Source: Phorcus lineatus
Taxonomy: Eukaryota; Mollusca; Gastropoda; Trochida; Trochidae
Direction: 5' to 3'
DNA length: 64,000 nt
Assembly (NCBI GenBank): GCA_921293015.1
Contig: OV121087.1
Coordinates: forward strand, 40,162,630-40,226,629
The notes under the pieces were generated by a model. The model did no database searches. It had not been told where the DNA came from and worked only from the letters and a program-made list of their open reading frames with translations. Shown here piece after piece: positions 51,760 through 63,509 of this stretch; positions within the stretch are counted from its first letter, which is position 1, and every line of letters begins with the position of its first letter. Position numbers and translations under genes: made by a program.

Positions 51760-52690
51760 TCATCAATATGTCGCACTTTCAATTGGTACATGGTCATCTT
51801 GTTGCTTTAACATATCATAGGTTGCTTTGGGATGACGGTGATCGTCCATATGTATAATTCTGCACCAATATTTTATACATCTACTGAAACATATAACATA
51901 TAAGGGAGTTCTACCAATTTCTCCAAGTATAGCTTTGGAAGAAATCGTTTTATTAACACACAAAAACCGTTTAAAAAAGAAGCATGGGATTTTCTCAATG
52001 TGGGCACGGTACCGTACGGGGTACCGTACAATAACTACTTTACTATCAAATATCGCTGATGCAACTTCCAAAGATATATTTGGAAAATCCGTAAACACTT
52101 TAAAAATAAGGTAAGCTTTTTTAGCTTGTAAACTCAGTGTTTCACATGTTTTTGTCCATATCAATTTCGTAGTAAAAACAACACCCAAATACTTATAATG
52201 CGATTCAACTTTCATTTGCGTTCCATTATAGAACCATTTTTCTGATTTCTTTAAATAACCACCATTTCTGAATACAACTATACAAAATTTTTCAAGATTG
52301 ACATCAAAACCCCGTTTTGAGCAAAACCGTTACAGTGTATCTAGTTTTTTCTGTAAGCCAATTACAGTGGCATTGAGTAAAGTAACATCATCTGCAAAAA
52401 GCAGTAATAAAATATCATTTAAACCATCTTTGACAAATATTTCTCTTAATCCACATTTCTTTATCTCATCCACAAGCTCATTGATAAAGAATATAAATAG
52501 AGCTGGACTTAACATACAACCTTGCTTTACTCCAGAAGACGTGTCGAATATTTCTTACCTCATATTTCCGACTTTCACACATGCAGATACCTTATCATAC
52601 ATATCTTTCAACAAATTGAACATTTTACCATGGACAATTGGTACATTTGGATAACGCCATATCTCAATTTCGCGATTACTTTGTAATGCA
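51760..52690 (-). pseudogene. Dead fragment of a non-LTR retrotransposon reverse transcriptase
   Basis: Read on the minus strand: MYDKVSACVKVGNM, then SGVKQGCMLSPALFIFFINE, then LLLFADDVTLLNA, with FADD the catalytic Asp motif of reverse transcriptases. RGFDVNLEKF, NGGYLKKSEKWFYNG and YKYLGVVF follow. All blocks are in one frame but are interrupted by stops (one before the GVKQG block, one before the RGFDVN block). The order GVKQG.LSP, FADD, VN..K, YLG is that of LINE-type RTs. The endonuclease domain and the 5' part are missing. Decayed, not active. Confidence 0.8.
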
Positions 52691-52699
52691 ATTAGTAAA

Positions 52700-53570
52700 A
52701 ATGACCATTTCATTTATATCTATCTCGTCAAAACTACTTGTGTGTTCGAATTCAGTTTGAAACTTTGATTGCTATTTTTTATGAACAATAAAAGTTATTT
52801 TTGAGAAGTCATGTAAGTTTCTACTTTACCGCTTGGTTGATTTCATTTGATGATAAAACATTAAGGATTACATTATTTCCATGCTTTTAGATAGTCGAAA
52901 TGCATTAGCAAATCGGAGAAAAGCGTGCCAATCAACAATGTCTCTCCTTCTAACGGGGATTATCACGGACTAAAAACTATGATTTGACATAATTTTTATA
53001 TAAAGCAAAAAGACATTTCCGAGACACTTTCTTTTATAACTCAGGCAGAAAATTTATGTTTATTAGATCCACCTTATGGTGGCACAGAAAGTCATCGATG
53101 TTATCTTTTTATAGAATTATATAAAAAGAATTTTCTTTGAACGCCCTCTTGTATTTCCATTAATTTATTTTTAATTACATATTTTGCTCTTTTGGGCAAA
53201 ATATTAGAATTATTTAGTTAAAAGGTATTTATCAATTTCTGAAATAGTTGTCATATTCAATGATTATTCATGTTGCAATAAAACCTAAGAGAAAATTGCA
53301 ATAGTTATGTTTTGGTGTCAAGGATATACTTACAACAACTATGGATTTGATTAGAAATTCAGATTTAATTCATTATTTTTTCCATCATGTCAAACGTTTG
53401 CTTTCATTTTAAATACACCTTTATTAAGAACGTGTGATCATCTATTCAATAGAACGCATCACATTGCCTTATACCAACACTAATAGCCTGTTTCAGTCTC
53501 TCTGCATAGTAAAATACATCACTGATAACTTCCCTAATTGATAGAACAGAGATTGAAGGCTAAAAGTACT
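52700..53570. other. Non-coding, nothing recognised
   Basis: AT-rich sequence without supported exons. Confidence 0.4.
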
Positions 53571-53574
53571 AATT

Positions 53575-53910
53575 AAAGGGGCAGTTGCGCGTTTTTAGAT
53601 GAGTAAAGTGATCTCACGAAAGCGAAAACAAATTCTCTTATTCCAAGACAATGTTTTTAATGGAAAGAGGCATTTTTAAAACGAACGTACCATGATTGGT
53701 CAGCTTTGCAATCAGTTTTCCGTACCTCAAATGAATAAAGGCGTTCACACAAAAATGACCGCTAGTGGCATTTGCTTGATACTTGATTATTGCCTTTATG
53801 TCTACGGAGTAATCAGATGTTTTGATCCTCTTAAGATAATACATTTGACATAAATTACTGCTTACTGGGGGGAAAATGTGAAGAAATATTTTTTTCAAAA
53901 AACGTTTCAC
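53575..53910 (+). repeat. Interspersed repeat family 4, copy 2
   Basis: Begins TTAAAGGGGCAGTTGCGCG and aligns with the reverse complement of 17585-17960 (see that entry). The right end is not clear. The 90-aa minus-strand open frame inside is not supported. Confidence 0.45.
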
Positions 53911-54159
53911 TTATATTTTTCTTCGTTGCTTAGTGGGAAAAACATTGAAGAAATATGTTTTCAAAAAACGTCCTAAAGCCCATTCATATTTTCTATGTTG
54001 CCAGTTTGTTTAACCTGATGACTACCGGATTGCACAATTCTGATTAAGAGTTTGACACTTAAAAAGGCATTGCTCGAGGAAAAAATGCTATTTTAACCAG
54101 AAAAGATGGATAATGGCGTAACGCAATGATAGTGTGTATGCCCTGATGTTTTGCTATAC

Positions 54160-54680
54160 AGCTTCATACCGACAGTTTGTTTACATAAATGTCATGTAAT
54201 TTGTGATGTCTTTGAGGCTTCGTAGAGGTACGAAAAAGAAACGAATAATACTGAATTTTCAAGACAAATATGAACATCCATTGTCCTTTAACGCAATCGT
54301 ATATCAAAACCCAAAGTAAATCTTAACAGTTTTGGCAGGTCACTGAAGTTACCAAAGGGTCAAAGTTTCGAAAACATTCATTTTCATTTTTCTCTACAAA
54401 ATCCTTTAATGCGATGATTGGTTTTAAAAACAAGTCATGTTTGTTCCTTTGCACTAAGTCAATGTATTTGAGTGGATTTTTTCTCAGAGTAATCGAAAGT
54501 TTAGGAAATTGGGACTTTTGCAAGAGAGACAAGACGAGCCCACACAAAATGGAAAATTGATGACACTTTGTCAGTTTTGTTGAAGTTATTTTATTGACGT
54601 CTAAATTAAACACAATTAAGTGATAAGTGAAAAAAATTTCGGTATGTATTGTATACAGTATCAAATTTTGAAAGAATACA
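54160..54680 (+). repeat. Interspersed repeat family 5, copy 2
   Basis: Aligns with 16835-17400: TGTCATGTAATTTGTGATG, CTTTGAGG.TTCGTAG, TTGGCAGGTCACTGAAGT, GTTTCGAAAACA.TCATTTTCATTTT and TTATTGACGT. The 113-aa minus-strand frame is not conserved in the other copies as far as I can see. Confidence 0.6.
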
Positions 54681-55799
54681 TATACTTATCCTTTTTATAT
54701 ATCCACAGGTTTCCAATGTTTAATTTTGTCCATCGGAATACACGTATGTAAAGAGGAGACAAATTGCGCTGTAAACTAAACTACCGTTACATCCGTTAAG
54801 ATTTGGGGGAGGGGGGATGTTCAGAGAAAGATCTTAGCTTGAAACAAGAGTCAAATCTATAACACGAATAGTAATTACTTAATTGCTTTGTCAAAATTAT
54901 AATACATCTTACACAAATGGCAAATAGTTCTCTGCATTTAGAATAGGATCCGCAGATGTTTCACTATATGCATGGGTCCGTCCACCCAAAGGAGTGTCAA
55001 CAGAAAGACGATGATGACCTGAGACAACTAAGATTAAACCTTCAGTCATGTTCTTTTCACTAGGCACAGCGAAACTGTTTATTTTTCGTTTATTTTTTGT
55101 TTACAACAAACATGAAAAGGCGGACACATTCTAAGGAAAGACAGCCAACTTGAGTAGTATCTAAACGTCACTAGTGGCGGACGTGGTTTAAATGTTAAAC
55201 GTCTCTGCAAAAGGACTTAAAACAGACTCAACGATTTAACGTTGGCTAAAGGTTAAACTGTTAAGTAAACGCTAGCACGACAGTGACTGATAACGTTACC
55301 AGAAGTTAAATAACGTGAGCTGATTGTAAGGTACACTTTCGACCATCTGTGTTGTCTTCTCCATAGTTGAGTCTAATTATTCAAAATGTGGTTATTTTGA
55401 AATAATTTTAAAGAAATAATTTCAAAAGCAACACCTTCTTAACTTGTTTACAAAACAGAATTATCATCTTTGTTACTTATGGAGTTATACACCGTATGAT
55501 TATTTTACCATTTGGTTAATTTAACAAAGTGTCGGAATATTAACGCCTCGGAATGCAATAATTACTTTCCGACTTTCATACAAAATTGAACTCTTGGTAA
55601 AAGATATTATGTCAACATGTTACCAAACGTATTGGCAATAATCTTATTCCATAAGAAGGGTCGATATGTTAATGTTTGATCATTTATCAATTTAGATTTA
55701 CATAGCTCGAAACAAAATTACATTTTAAAGGATATTTTGTAATCAATTTAAAACGGATAGTATTACTAAATGGTATTAAGAGATGTATATAATCGCTGA

Positions 55800-55840
55800 A
55801 GTATCATCATCATCATTATCACCATCATCATCATCATAAC
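55800..55840. repeat. (ATC)n microsatellite
   Basis: Run of ATC triplets with minor interruptions. Confidence 0.8.
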
Positions 55841-55862
55841 AAATATGCTGTTTCCTATGTAG

Positions 55863-56123
55863 GCCATACTCAAATCGTACAATGAAATGCAGAAAGTGTC
55901 CACACTACGCAAAGATTTGAAGGTGGAGAAGTCACTATACTTCAAAGCCCCTGATGCTGCATATAAGGATCTCTTTCAGCGCTGTACAGTTCTGGATCTT
56001 TCGACTTCAAGAAGATTTTTGTCTTTTCCAGACAGACAGCGAAGACATAGCATAGCATTGGGGAGTTCATTCGACAGATATTGTTTCATATCAGAAGTAG
56101 TGGAACAGTTGGGAAAATATTAA
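55863..56123 (+). CDS. Possible terminal coding exon of an unknown gene
   Basis: A good acceptor (TTTCCTATGTAG) precedes an open frame of about 86 codons ending in TAA at 56121-56123. It reads AILKSYNEMQKVSTLRKDLK at the start and VVEQLGKY at the end. The composition is that of real soluble protein: mixed charged and hydrophobic residues, varied codons, and motifs such as LFQRC and FLSFPDRQRRHS. I do not recognise the family. No partner exon upstream was found, so it may be the last exon of a gene with a very long intron, a retrocopy fragment, or chance. A possible polyadenylation signal lies near 56598. Confidence 0.35.
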   Translation, partial: AILKSYNEMQKVSTLRKDLKVEKSLYFKAPDAAYKDLFQRCTVLDLSTSRRFLSFPDRQRRHSIALGSSFDRYCFISEVVEQLGKY

Positions 56124-56540
56124 TGATACTCCGAAATCATTTGTAACAACTTCCCACCGCGATACATCACGAAAACAATTACTGAATTGTTAATAATCGT
56201 GAGCCACCTGTTTGGATAGGGAAAGAATTTCATGCGCGTTTTGTGCGAATCAATTCCTAAGGAACCTAAAGATATGCTCTCAAGGCTAAAGAGTTCCGAT
56301 TGACCATGATATCCCTGACTGTCTCATGCTTAGATAATGTTTTTAGAAACACTTTTAAAGTAGTACAAATATAACTAATAATTATCAAATGTAAAACTAA
56401 GTGTAGGTTTGAACTAAAATTGAAATATAGTATTTCATTAAATCACCATAAAAATGATTAGGAACTGTTCTAAAGCATCGCCTTTAATGATTAGGGACGA
56501 GAGGAATCAATTAATTTATATTTGTATTTAATTTCATGAA

Positions 56541-56595
56541 AATAAATGTGTTCGTTTCTTATATGAAAAAATAAATGTGTTCGTTTCTTATATGA
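56541..56595. repeat. Tandem duplication of 26 bp
   Basis: AATAAATGTGTTCGTTTCTT plus ATATGA occurs at 56541-56566 and exactly again at 56570-56595. Confidence 0.85.
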
Positions 56596-56599
56596 ATCA

Positions 56600-57980
56600 A
56601 TAAAACTTTCCGTTATATGGCGTCGAATGTAATTATATTTTAGATGCTGAAAATTCTCTTAAATCATAAAACTAAAACATGTCATACCTGTGTTTCCAAC
56701 TTCAAGATATGAAACGCCACATGACTAGACAAGACCCCGAGAAATCGCCTCTACCTCAGATATGTGAAAATTACATTTAATAAGCTCCTCCCAAATCAAA
56801 CAAATAGTTATAGATTTAGTTTCACACGGTGGTTTGAATACCTTAAGAGACTAGATACTAATTAATTTCTCACCTTGGCAGGTGCGAATAAGCTAGAAAC
56901 ACCTGATAAATCACGGTCATCGATTTCGACTTATTAGAAATGACGTCAGATTAGTGAAATAAGAAACACGCATACACATTAACCCACACTGTCAATTTTA
57001 CTGATCCCCTCTGTCTCGTAAGTGCCAAACAAGTTTACAATATGTCCTAGAAATGTTTGCGGAGATAAAACGTCTCCCTGCCTTATCGCTGGTTAAGAAT
57101 TTAACCTATCTCCTAAGACAATTGTATTATCTGTAAACCACGTGCATGATGGCTCAAGTACAGTCAAGTGAGTTTGCTTTGGGATTAAGAGGACCTGTTA
57201 AAGGGATTAACCCCCCTTTCCTCCCCGGCCTTATCGACTTTATATGCTGACTTTACTCTCATAAAGGAAGGTATAGCATATTCATGTGTTTGGGGATGAT
57301 ATCATGACATGATGGTGAGTGTAAGTTGAAAAGTTTTACCGTAATTTTACCCGTGTGATTTCAAAATGGTTTGGTGATCGCATTATCACAAGGGATATGT
57401 TGTTCTGAGTGACAGACACTCAGGATTTGTTGTGATAGGGATCTAGATATATCGCCTTATGAAAAATGATATGCTGTTGGTTGCGTTAATCGTGTTTGTT
57501 TACTTTCATATTTATGAAAGTTTGTTAAGATCTTAAACCAAACAAATGTTTACGTACTTGTTGGCATTAATGCAGTGATATTATCCATTGGTACATAGAA
57601 ATAATCATTTGATTTTGATTTACTGAATCTTCAACATCTTCCATGGTCTAAACAGAGTCGTTAAAATTGTTAGTGTGAATAAAGAATTCACATTTCATAA
57701 ACCAATTGATAAAACAAATGTCATTGTCAAATACTGGGGCTAAAGTAGAAACATTATTCAAATATGTCATCAAACACTTCATTCGTTTTATGTGAAATGT
57801 TGTGAAAGAAGTAGATTTTTGTTTGGCAAATAACCCTTTGAGTTATCGGCAAAGAATTACAAGTGTATATTGATAATTATATTTGTCGTTCAATTTTTGA
57901 TCTGTCGACTTCTCTGTCTACGAGGGTAAATGAAAAAGGTCGTAGAATGACATAAACTACAACATAAAAGTATCACTTTT
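56600..57980. other. Intergenic, with a GC-richer island
   Basis: No exon supported. About 56990-57290 is less AT-rich and contains GATA-like (CTTATCGC, AGATAA) and forkhead-like (GTAAACC, CAAGTTTAC) sites, so it may be regulatory. Confidence 0.35.
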
Positions 57981-57984
57981 TGCA

Positions 57985-58520
57985 TTTCTTTTTCAAACGT
58001 AGACTCCACTGATAGCAATACATCTGTACCAGCGATGTTCCAGCTTCATTATGTCATTCTTATAGAACTCCGCATCCTGGGTCAAAAGAAATCTCTCCAC
58101 GACAGCAATTAGGCTGTTATTATCAACAAAACACATCCACGTAATTGGTTCTTTAGGTAGGGGAAGGGGGGGGGGGGGGGTAGAGAGAAAGAAGAAATGG
58201 TCACACGTCTAACTGTAAGCACCTATCATGAACATCAACAATTTGAAAATAAAAATCTTGGCATCATCTTCAACACTCTGCCGGCCACATTTGAATTCAG
58301 CAACCCATTTGGAAACTGTGGATGCAAAGGAGTCATCACTCAATGTATCGATCATGTCTTTATGGGTTTCCTGTGCAGACATTCCTTTCCTGAACAAATA
58401 CTTGATCTCTGAACGCTTTTCGACATCATTCTTTTTTCCAATTTCTTCGCCATGTGCACTTTGGGATGTTACATCTCGAAAACTACTCTACCGATGGTTG
58501 CAATATTCTGTCACTAGCTT
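57985..58520 (-). pseudogene. Internally deleted mariner transposase
   Basis: Minus-strand reading near 58250-58430 gives EKRSEIKYLFRKGMSAQETH, then STVSKWVAEFKCGR and SVEDDA: the N-terminal helix-turn-helix of mariner transposases. At 58010-58140 the same strand gives DNNSLIAVVERFLLTQDAEF, then KLEHRWYRCIAISGVYV and a stop: the mariner C-terminus. The catalytic D,D34D core between them is gone, replaced by about 100 bp that includes a poly-G tract at 58167-58180. The N-terminal start is also frame-damaged. Dead copy. Confidence 0.8.
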
Positions 58521-59130
58521 AAAAAAAGATCGCTTGTCAGGTTTTATAGATAATTTGTAAGTAGTGGATTGTTACATCATGCTCCTTCACGAACGTTTGT
58601 TATACTCTCGTATCGTACATCCTATTCTCTCATCTTAACTACAAGAGAATTACAACCAAACACTATCGCTGCAACGACTAGGCGCACCAAGTCAATGAGA
58701 GTTCCCAGTCGTACCAATGTTCCGCTGGATGGACCAGGTATGAGAGTCAAAACACTTTTTTCGTCTTTATATTGTACTTGAAGCCCTTGCAAATAAGGAT
58801 CTTATCTTGAACACGATCTGGTCAAAGCAAGCCATATGTATTGTACGCATTTTAAAAATAGACCGGTCATACTCATCAACCAATTAAATGAGCACGATTT
58901 TAAGAATAATTATAAGGTTTCGTTATATTATAATTGACCACTAATTTTTTTTACAATGACAATAATCAAGGTTTAAACTGGTTTGATGCTTCAACAAGAA
59001 AAGAGATTAAATTATCTAATAATGCCGTACATTCCTACTTAAGCAAGTTATCAACAACATTTACATTAAAAACATTTCGCAAAAAATTCATGTTACGACA
59101 GTTTTGTCAACGAGTATCATAATCTCAGAG

Positions 59131-59343
59131 ATTTTGACAACAAATGTTATATTACCACAGTTTTAGAATATAAATAATTTAGGACAAAAGATGTTGACAA
59201 CAAATGTTATATTACCACAGTTTTAGAATATAAATAATTTAGGACCAAAGATGTTGACAACAAATGTTATATTACCACAGTTTTAGAATATAAATATTTT
59301 ATGACCAAAGATGTTGACAACAAATGTTTCAGTACCACAGTTT
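59131..59343. repeat. 60-bp minisatellite, about 3.5 copies
   Basis: The unit TTGACAACAAATGTTATATT...ACCACAG repeats with an exact 60-base period. The two central units differ at very few positions and the outer ones are partly diverged. Confidence 0.9.
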
Positions 59344-59819
59344 CACATCGAAGTTATTTCCGTTACAACTTCTTACCACTCTAGAACCATTATTGCTTTG
59401 CGTAATATCCATCATCATAATTGGCTTAGACCTTGACACGCTGAGTAAGGTCCATTATTGTATTGATAAAATGATACGAATTATGATATGTTACAAAGCC
59501 AGTAAGGTTACCAATGCAGATATGTCACGATAACTAATCTCCCATCTTGTCCAGCGTTCGTCAGTTGCGGCTCCCAGTTCGTTCATCCGATTTATCATCA
59601 ACTTTAATATACAAGCCAATTTAATTTTCCAGCATGCACGTGGCAGTAATTACTCTAAAGTTCATTTGTAAGGGAATATCATCTGATATAGATTTCAGAA
59701 CTAGATTATAACGCATGTGGTCTCTTTTACGAACGTTCATTTAAACGGGCAAATAGTAAAATGCATCATGAATAATTGCTTGAGGCTCACCTAAACATGC
59801 AGCCTTGTTTTATTTCATC

Positions 59820-60065
59820 TGAAATATCATTAAATGGAATCAAATTCAAATAAATGTTTACTTATCCCAAATTATCTTATCGAAGCCATCTTGTCCTTAC
59901 GTGCGTTACGGTGAGGACTTGAAAATTAAAGTTATTACTAGTGCTCGAAAACTGGACAATGGATAGTAATCATATTGAGTCACACGTAATTTTGGAAACT
60001 TTTTTGTAGAAGACTTATAGGGAGAGTTATGACGGAGTATGTTGTTTTAAACTTAATACGAGGGC
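59820..60065. repeat. Decayed family-1 MITE fragment
   Basis: CTCGAAAACTGGACAATGG, then GAGTCACACGTAATTTTGGA and ACGGAGTATGTTGTTTTAAA resemble interior and terminal parts of the copies at 49879 and 42019. No clean termini. Confidence 0.4.
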
Positions 60066-61205
60066 GCATTTCCTGATTTTACACTTATGACATAATACAT
60101 GATTATCTCATGTAATTCATTGAAAGCATGCTACTGATTATCATATTGCTTTTTTTCAAATTTGACAACGAATTCGGAATAAAACATTAAGAAATGAAGA
60201 CATTAATCGGCGCTACGATATAAAAGGCTTGGTAGGACATGACAAGATATTCTCCATTAATCTCATCGTAGATTATTCTTTTATTTGTGGATAATTTTTC
60301 AACGCATGTATTTTGTTACGTTGTTGTAAAATTCATAGAAGAACAGTTAATTTGTGTTCACGTCATAGTGAAAAAAATCAAAATGACAGACTGAAAGCCA
60401 GCATATGTGGGTTCGTAGTTATAAATTGGTCTATCACAAATTGTTTCGGAACATGTAGAAAGTCATTGTGTGATTATCATTGAAGTAAGTGGCGTATGTT
60501 GGCATTACGTTTATTTGTTTGGCTCGTATCAAAGTCAAGAACCGCTTAAGAAACACGATCTTCTTTAATGATCTGATCCAGTTTAGCCGCAAAAAAAACG
60601 CCTCAACAAGTGACAGTGTCACATCATGATAATTTAGAAATTGTTTCATGACGTCATTTTAATAAGTATTGATAAGAACACCCTTTATATCACTCTACCC
60701 AGTTAAAACATAAATTAACAGTTGACTGATAGCGAAGTATCACACAAAAAATGATGGAGAAAAATTTATTTCTTTTGTCGAAAGTTAAATGCGAGTAGAA
60801 GTTATAATTATCCGTGAGGCTCAACAACGAGTGTAACTACATTGTATCCATCTATTCAAAAAAAGATCTATCTTTAGAAAATGTAGAAAGTATTAAAGAG
60901 ACGTTCAAATCATAAATGATGACATCTCATGACATCATCATATTGTGAAATGATGTCATCAATATCAATATGAATTAAAGAATCATTTGACAAACATTAA
61001 AATCCATGATACCAACGTGGTTATGCATTACAGTTAACCTGGCAAGCATTATTTGCATATTACGAACTTCAGTCGAGAAGAGAATACAACATGTACAGTT
61101 TTCTTGTTCTGCAGAAACAAATAAACTTTAAGAAATCATGCTTTTCCTTGAGATCGCTTTTTTGCATTAAGACCTGTTGATATCTATTCTCTTCGAATCT
61201 ATAGT

Positions 61206-61920
61206 TTAAGGATGTTCGCTCCTCAGTCACAGTTACAAAATTCAAATAACCTTAAATCATAATGTTCTTATATAATAAACCAAAATGAAGTGGTAATTTC
61301 TCAAATTTGATGATTTCAGACTAAATATTCATCAAAATAAGGAAACGTAGTATTTTCATTTTGAATTAATTCACAATTTTGCTGACTCAGCAATTTTAAT
61401 TGTAACTATTATTTTAGCAAGTTCTATGATCTGTTTTTCTGAGAAAGTAGATGTTGTTGAATGAATATGATTTGTATGAATGTGTTAAGGTATATTTTAA
61501 GATAATGAGTGGGAGAAAGCATGTTTTTAGTCCAAAAATAGCTTGAATGTTGATAATTTAATTGAAATGTTTGAATACATGATGTGCCGTAGCGGCTAAA
61601 AACCCACAGTACCATATATATTTTTTACTTTTTTCTGGAAGAATATTATGTTAACTCTAACATGTTTTCATATTAAAAAAAGTTTAATACAGGAACCAAT
61701 TAAAATTTAAGATTTCTCCGAAAAGGTCATCATTTCCCCATAGACTCCCATGTTAAAACCCTGACTGACAGAGGGATCTTTGTCTTAGAATATCTCAAAA
61801 AAACCCACACTAACCCCTATTTTTGGGGGTGGATATTTCAAACATATACACTAAACCTTTGAAAAAAACAAGTTAGAAAAAAAGTTTAATACTTTAAATT
61901 TGAGGAGCGAACATCCTTAA
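61206..61920. mobile_element. 715-bp TTAA-flanked MITE, separate family
   Basis: Starts TTAAGGATGTTCGCTCCTCA and ends TGAGGAGCGAACATCCTTAA, perfect 20-bp inverted repeats including the TTAA edges. The interior is AT-rich; the 63-aa minus-strand frame inside is not supported. Confidence 0.85.
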
Positions 61921-62779
61921 AGTTTGTAAAGAAACTACCTTCATGTTGTCTTCATTAAGATAAGAAGCTTTGTGTTTGTTTCTTCTTGGTCAAAGATCGT
62001 AGAAATTTGGTTTAAAAATTATAAATGAAGTTCAGACAGCAGGTTACCTATTTCATCAAAATGTTAATAAAGACTTACTATTCTCAGGCTAAAAGTCAAA
62101 ACTCAAGATATCCTTAACTCTGACAACCAAGCAATTGCTTCAATTACACAGAGGGAAGCTTTTACAAAAAGGAATTTGATCAATGCATACATTTTATAAA
62201 ACACTTCAACCAAATGAATCGAATATTGTTCGGTTTTATTAATATATTCCCGATTATCTCCATTTGGCTTATCTAGGCATGTTTCTCCATGCCACATGTC
62301 ATTTTTCATTCTATCAGTCTCTCTGAGATATTTATCTGTTTGTTAGATTGCTATCTTGAAATATGAATTGACGATTCATAATACATATGGAAAGGACACA
62401 TGGCCAAATTGACACAAAATAACCATCCTGTCGCTTCATATATATTTTACAAGGAAGGTTCGGTTCAAAACCTTTGAGACGGGGCATCAAACGCTTTACC
62501 CATATTCTAAACATTGCTGGACAATATTCCAAACAATTGCACACAATACCCAAACAAATCTCCACAATGACTTTTGAATTGAGAAGTCAAAGATAGTCAT
62601 CTTAATACCAGCTTATCCGATCCGACTATAATTTGACCAAATTTTTAATAATTTCCTCAAAGATGACGATAATTGCTTGTATTTATCACATCATGTGGGG
62701 AAGGGACAATCCTAGGGGTCATTGGGGATTCACAAAAGAGTACAATTAGGATATGTTTTAGCATTTATTGACCAAAAAG

Positions 62780-63150
62780 TGACCAAACATTTATCGGCTT
62801 TGTTCACAACCCAAGCAAACAATCTCCACCTGCCCCCTGCTGGCCTTTTCCATCCTCTCTCTCAGAAACTCCCCCTCCCAACAACCTCCTCCCCTGCCTT
62901 TTTCCTCCCAAGGGGATCCATGTACAAACATTCGCCCTCAAAGTAAGGGTCACTTACTGTATTGTATGCCTACTATGCTTATCGTAAACCAGATGGATTT
63001 TCAATGTCCACCCGAGACCCAAGACTTGGTCCCCAGTGATGCGTGATGTTTTGTTTGCTCTGATTTCGTTTCTTTTTTTGTTTGGGTTTGGACACCTGAA
63101 GATTTTTTGAAAGATAGTCAATAGGCGCATGCTCACATTGGATCAAATGT
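62780..63150. other. Pyrimidine-rich stretch and unassigned sequence
   Basis: 62825-62940 is C/T-rich on the plus strand. No gene is supported here. Confidence 0.4.
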
Positions 63151-63300
63151 CTTTGCTACTCTTGTTTCTGCGTTTGACAATTTCCATGAGCAGAGCTAGT
63201 TTTTCCGTGCAACGTATAGATAAGATAGGACAGAGGAGCGAACCCTGTTGTACTCCAAAACTGAAAATGTTTTTCGGTTGGTTGATTATTTGACTTGGCG
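63150..63300 (-). pseudogene. Possible short reverse-transcriptase relic
   Basis: One minus-strand frame reads FSFGVQQGSLLCPILSI, resembling the GV.QGS.L.P.LF block of reverse transcriptases, and continues KLALLMEIVKRRNK. Only this one block is visible, with stops upstream; no FADD/YADD motif was found. Tentative. Confidence 0.25.
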
Positions 63301-63509
63301 TTGGGAAGAATGGGGTGTGAGAATGTCCATTGTGTTAGTGTCATATATGAGTCAAAGTCAGGCTTTTAATTTTCAAGGAAACATTGTGACACCTGTATAC
63401 TCTCCATTCAAAGTTAAGCACCAGTTGTACGAGGGATTTTGGAACAAGATGTAATTCTGTTGGAACACGAAAAAACAATGATTATAATCTGTATTGAAAG
63501 TGTCATATG

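Noticed and set aside
52298-52654. 118-aa plus-strand frame
   Set aside because: Antisense of the reverse-transcriptase remnant.
54323-54664. 113-aa minus-strand frame in repeat family 5
   Set aside because: Not evidently open in the other two copies of the repeat, so probably chance.
58569-58781. 70-aa plus-strand frame next to the mariner
   Set aside because: No transposase or other motif; composition is unremarkable and there is no splice evidence.
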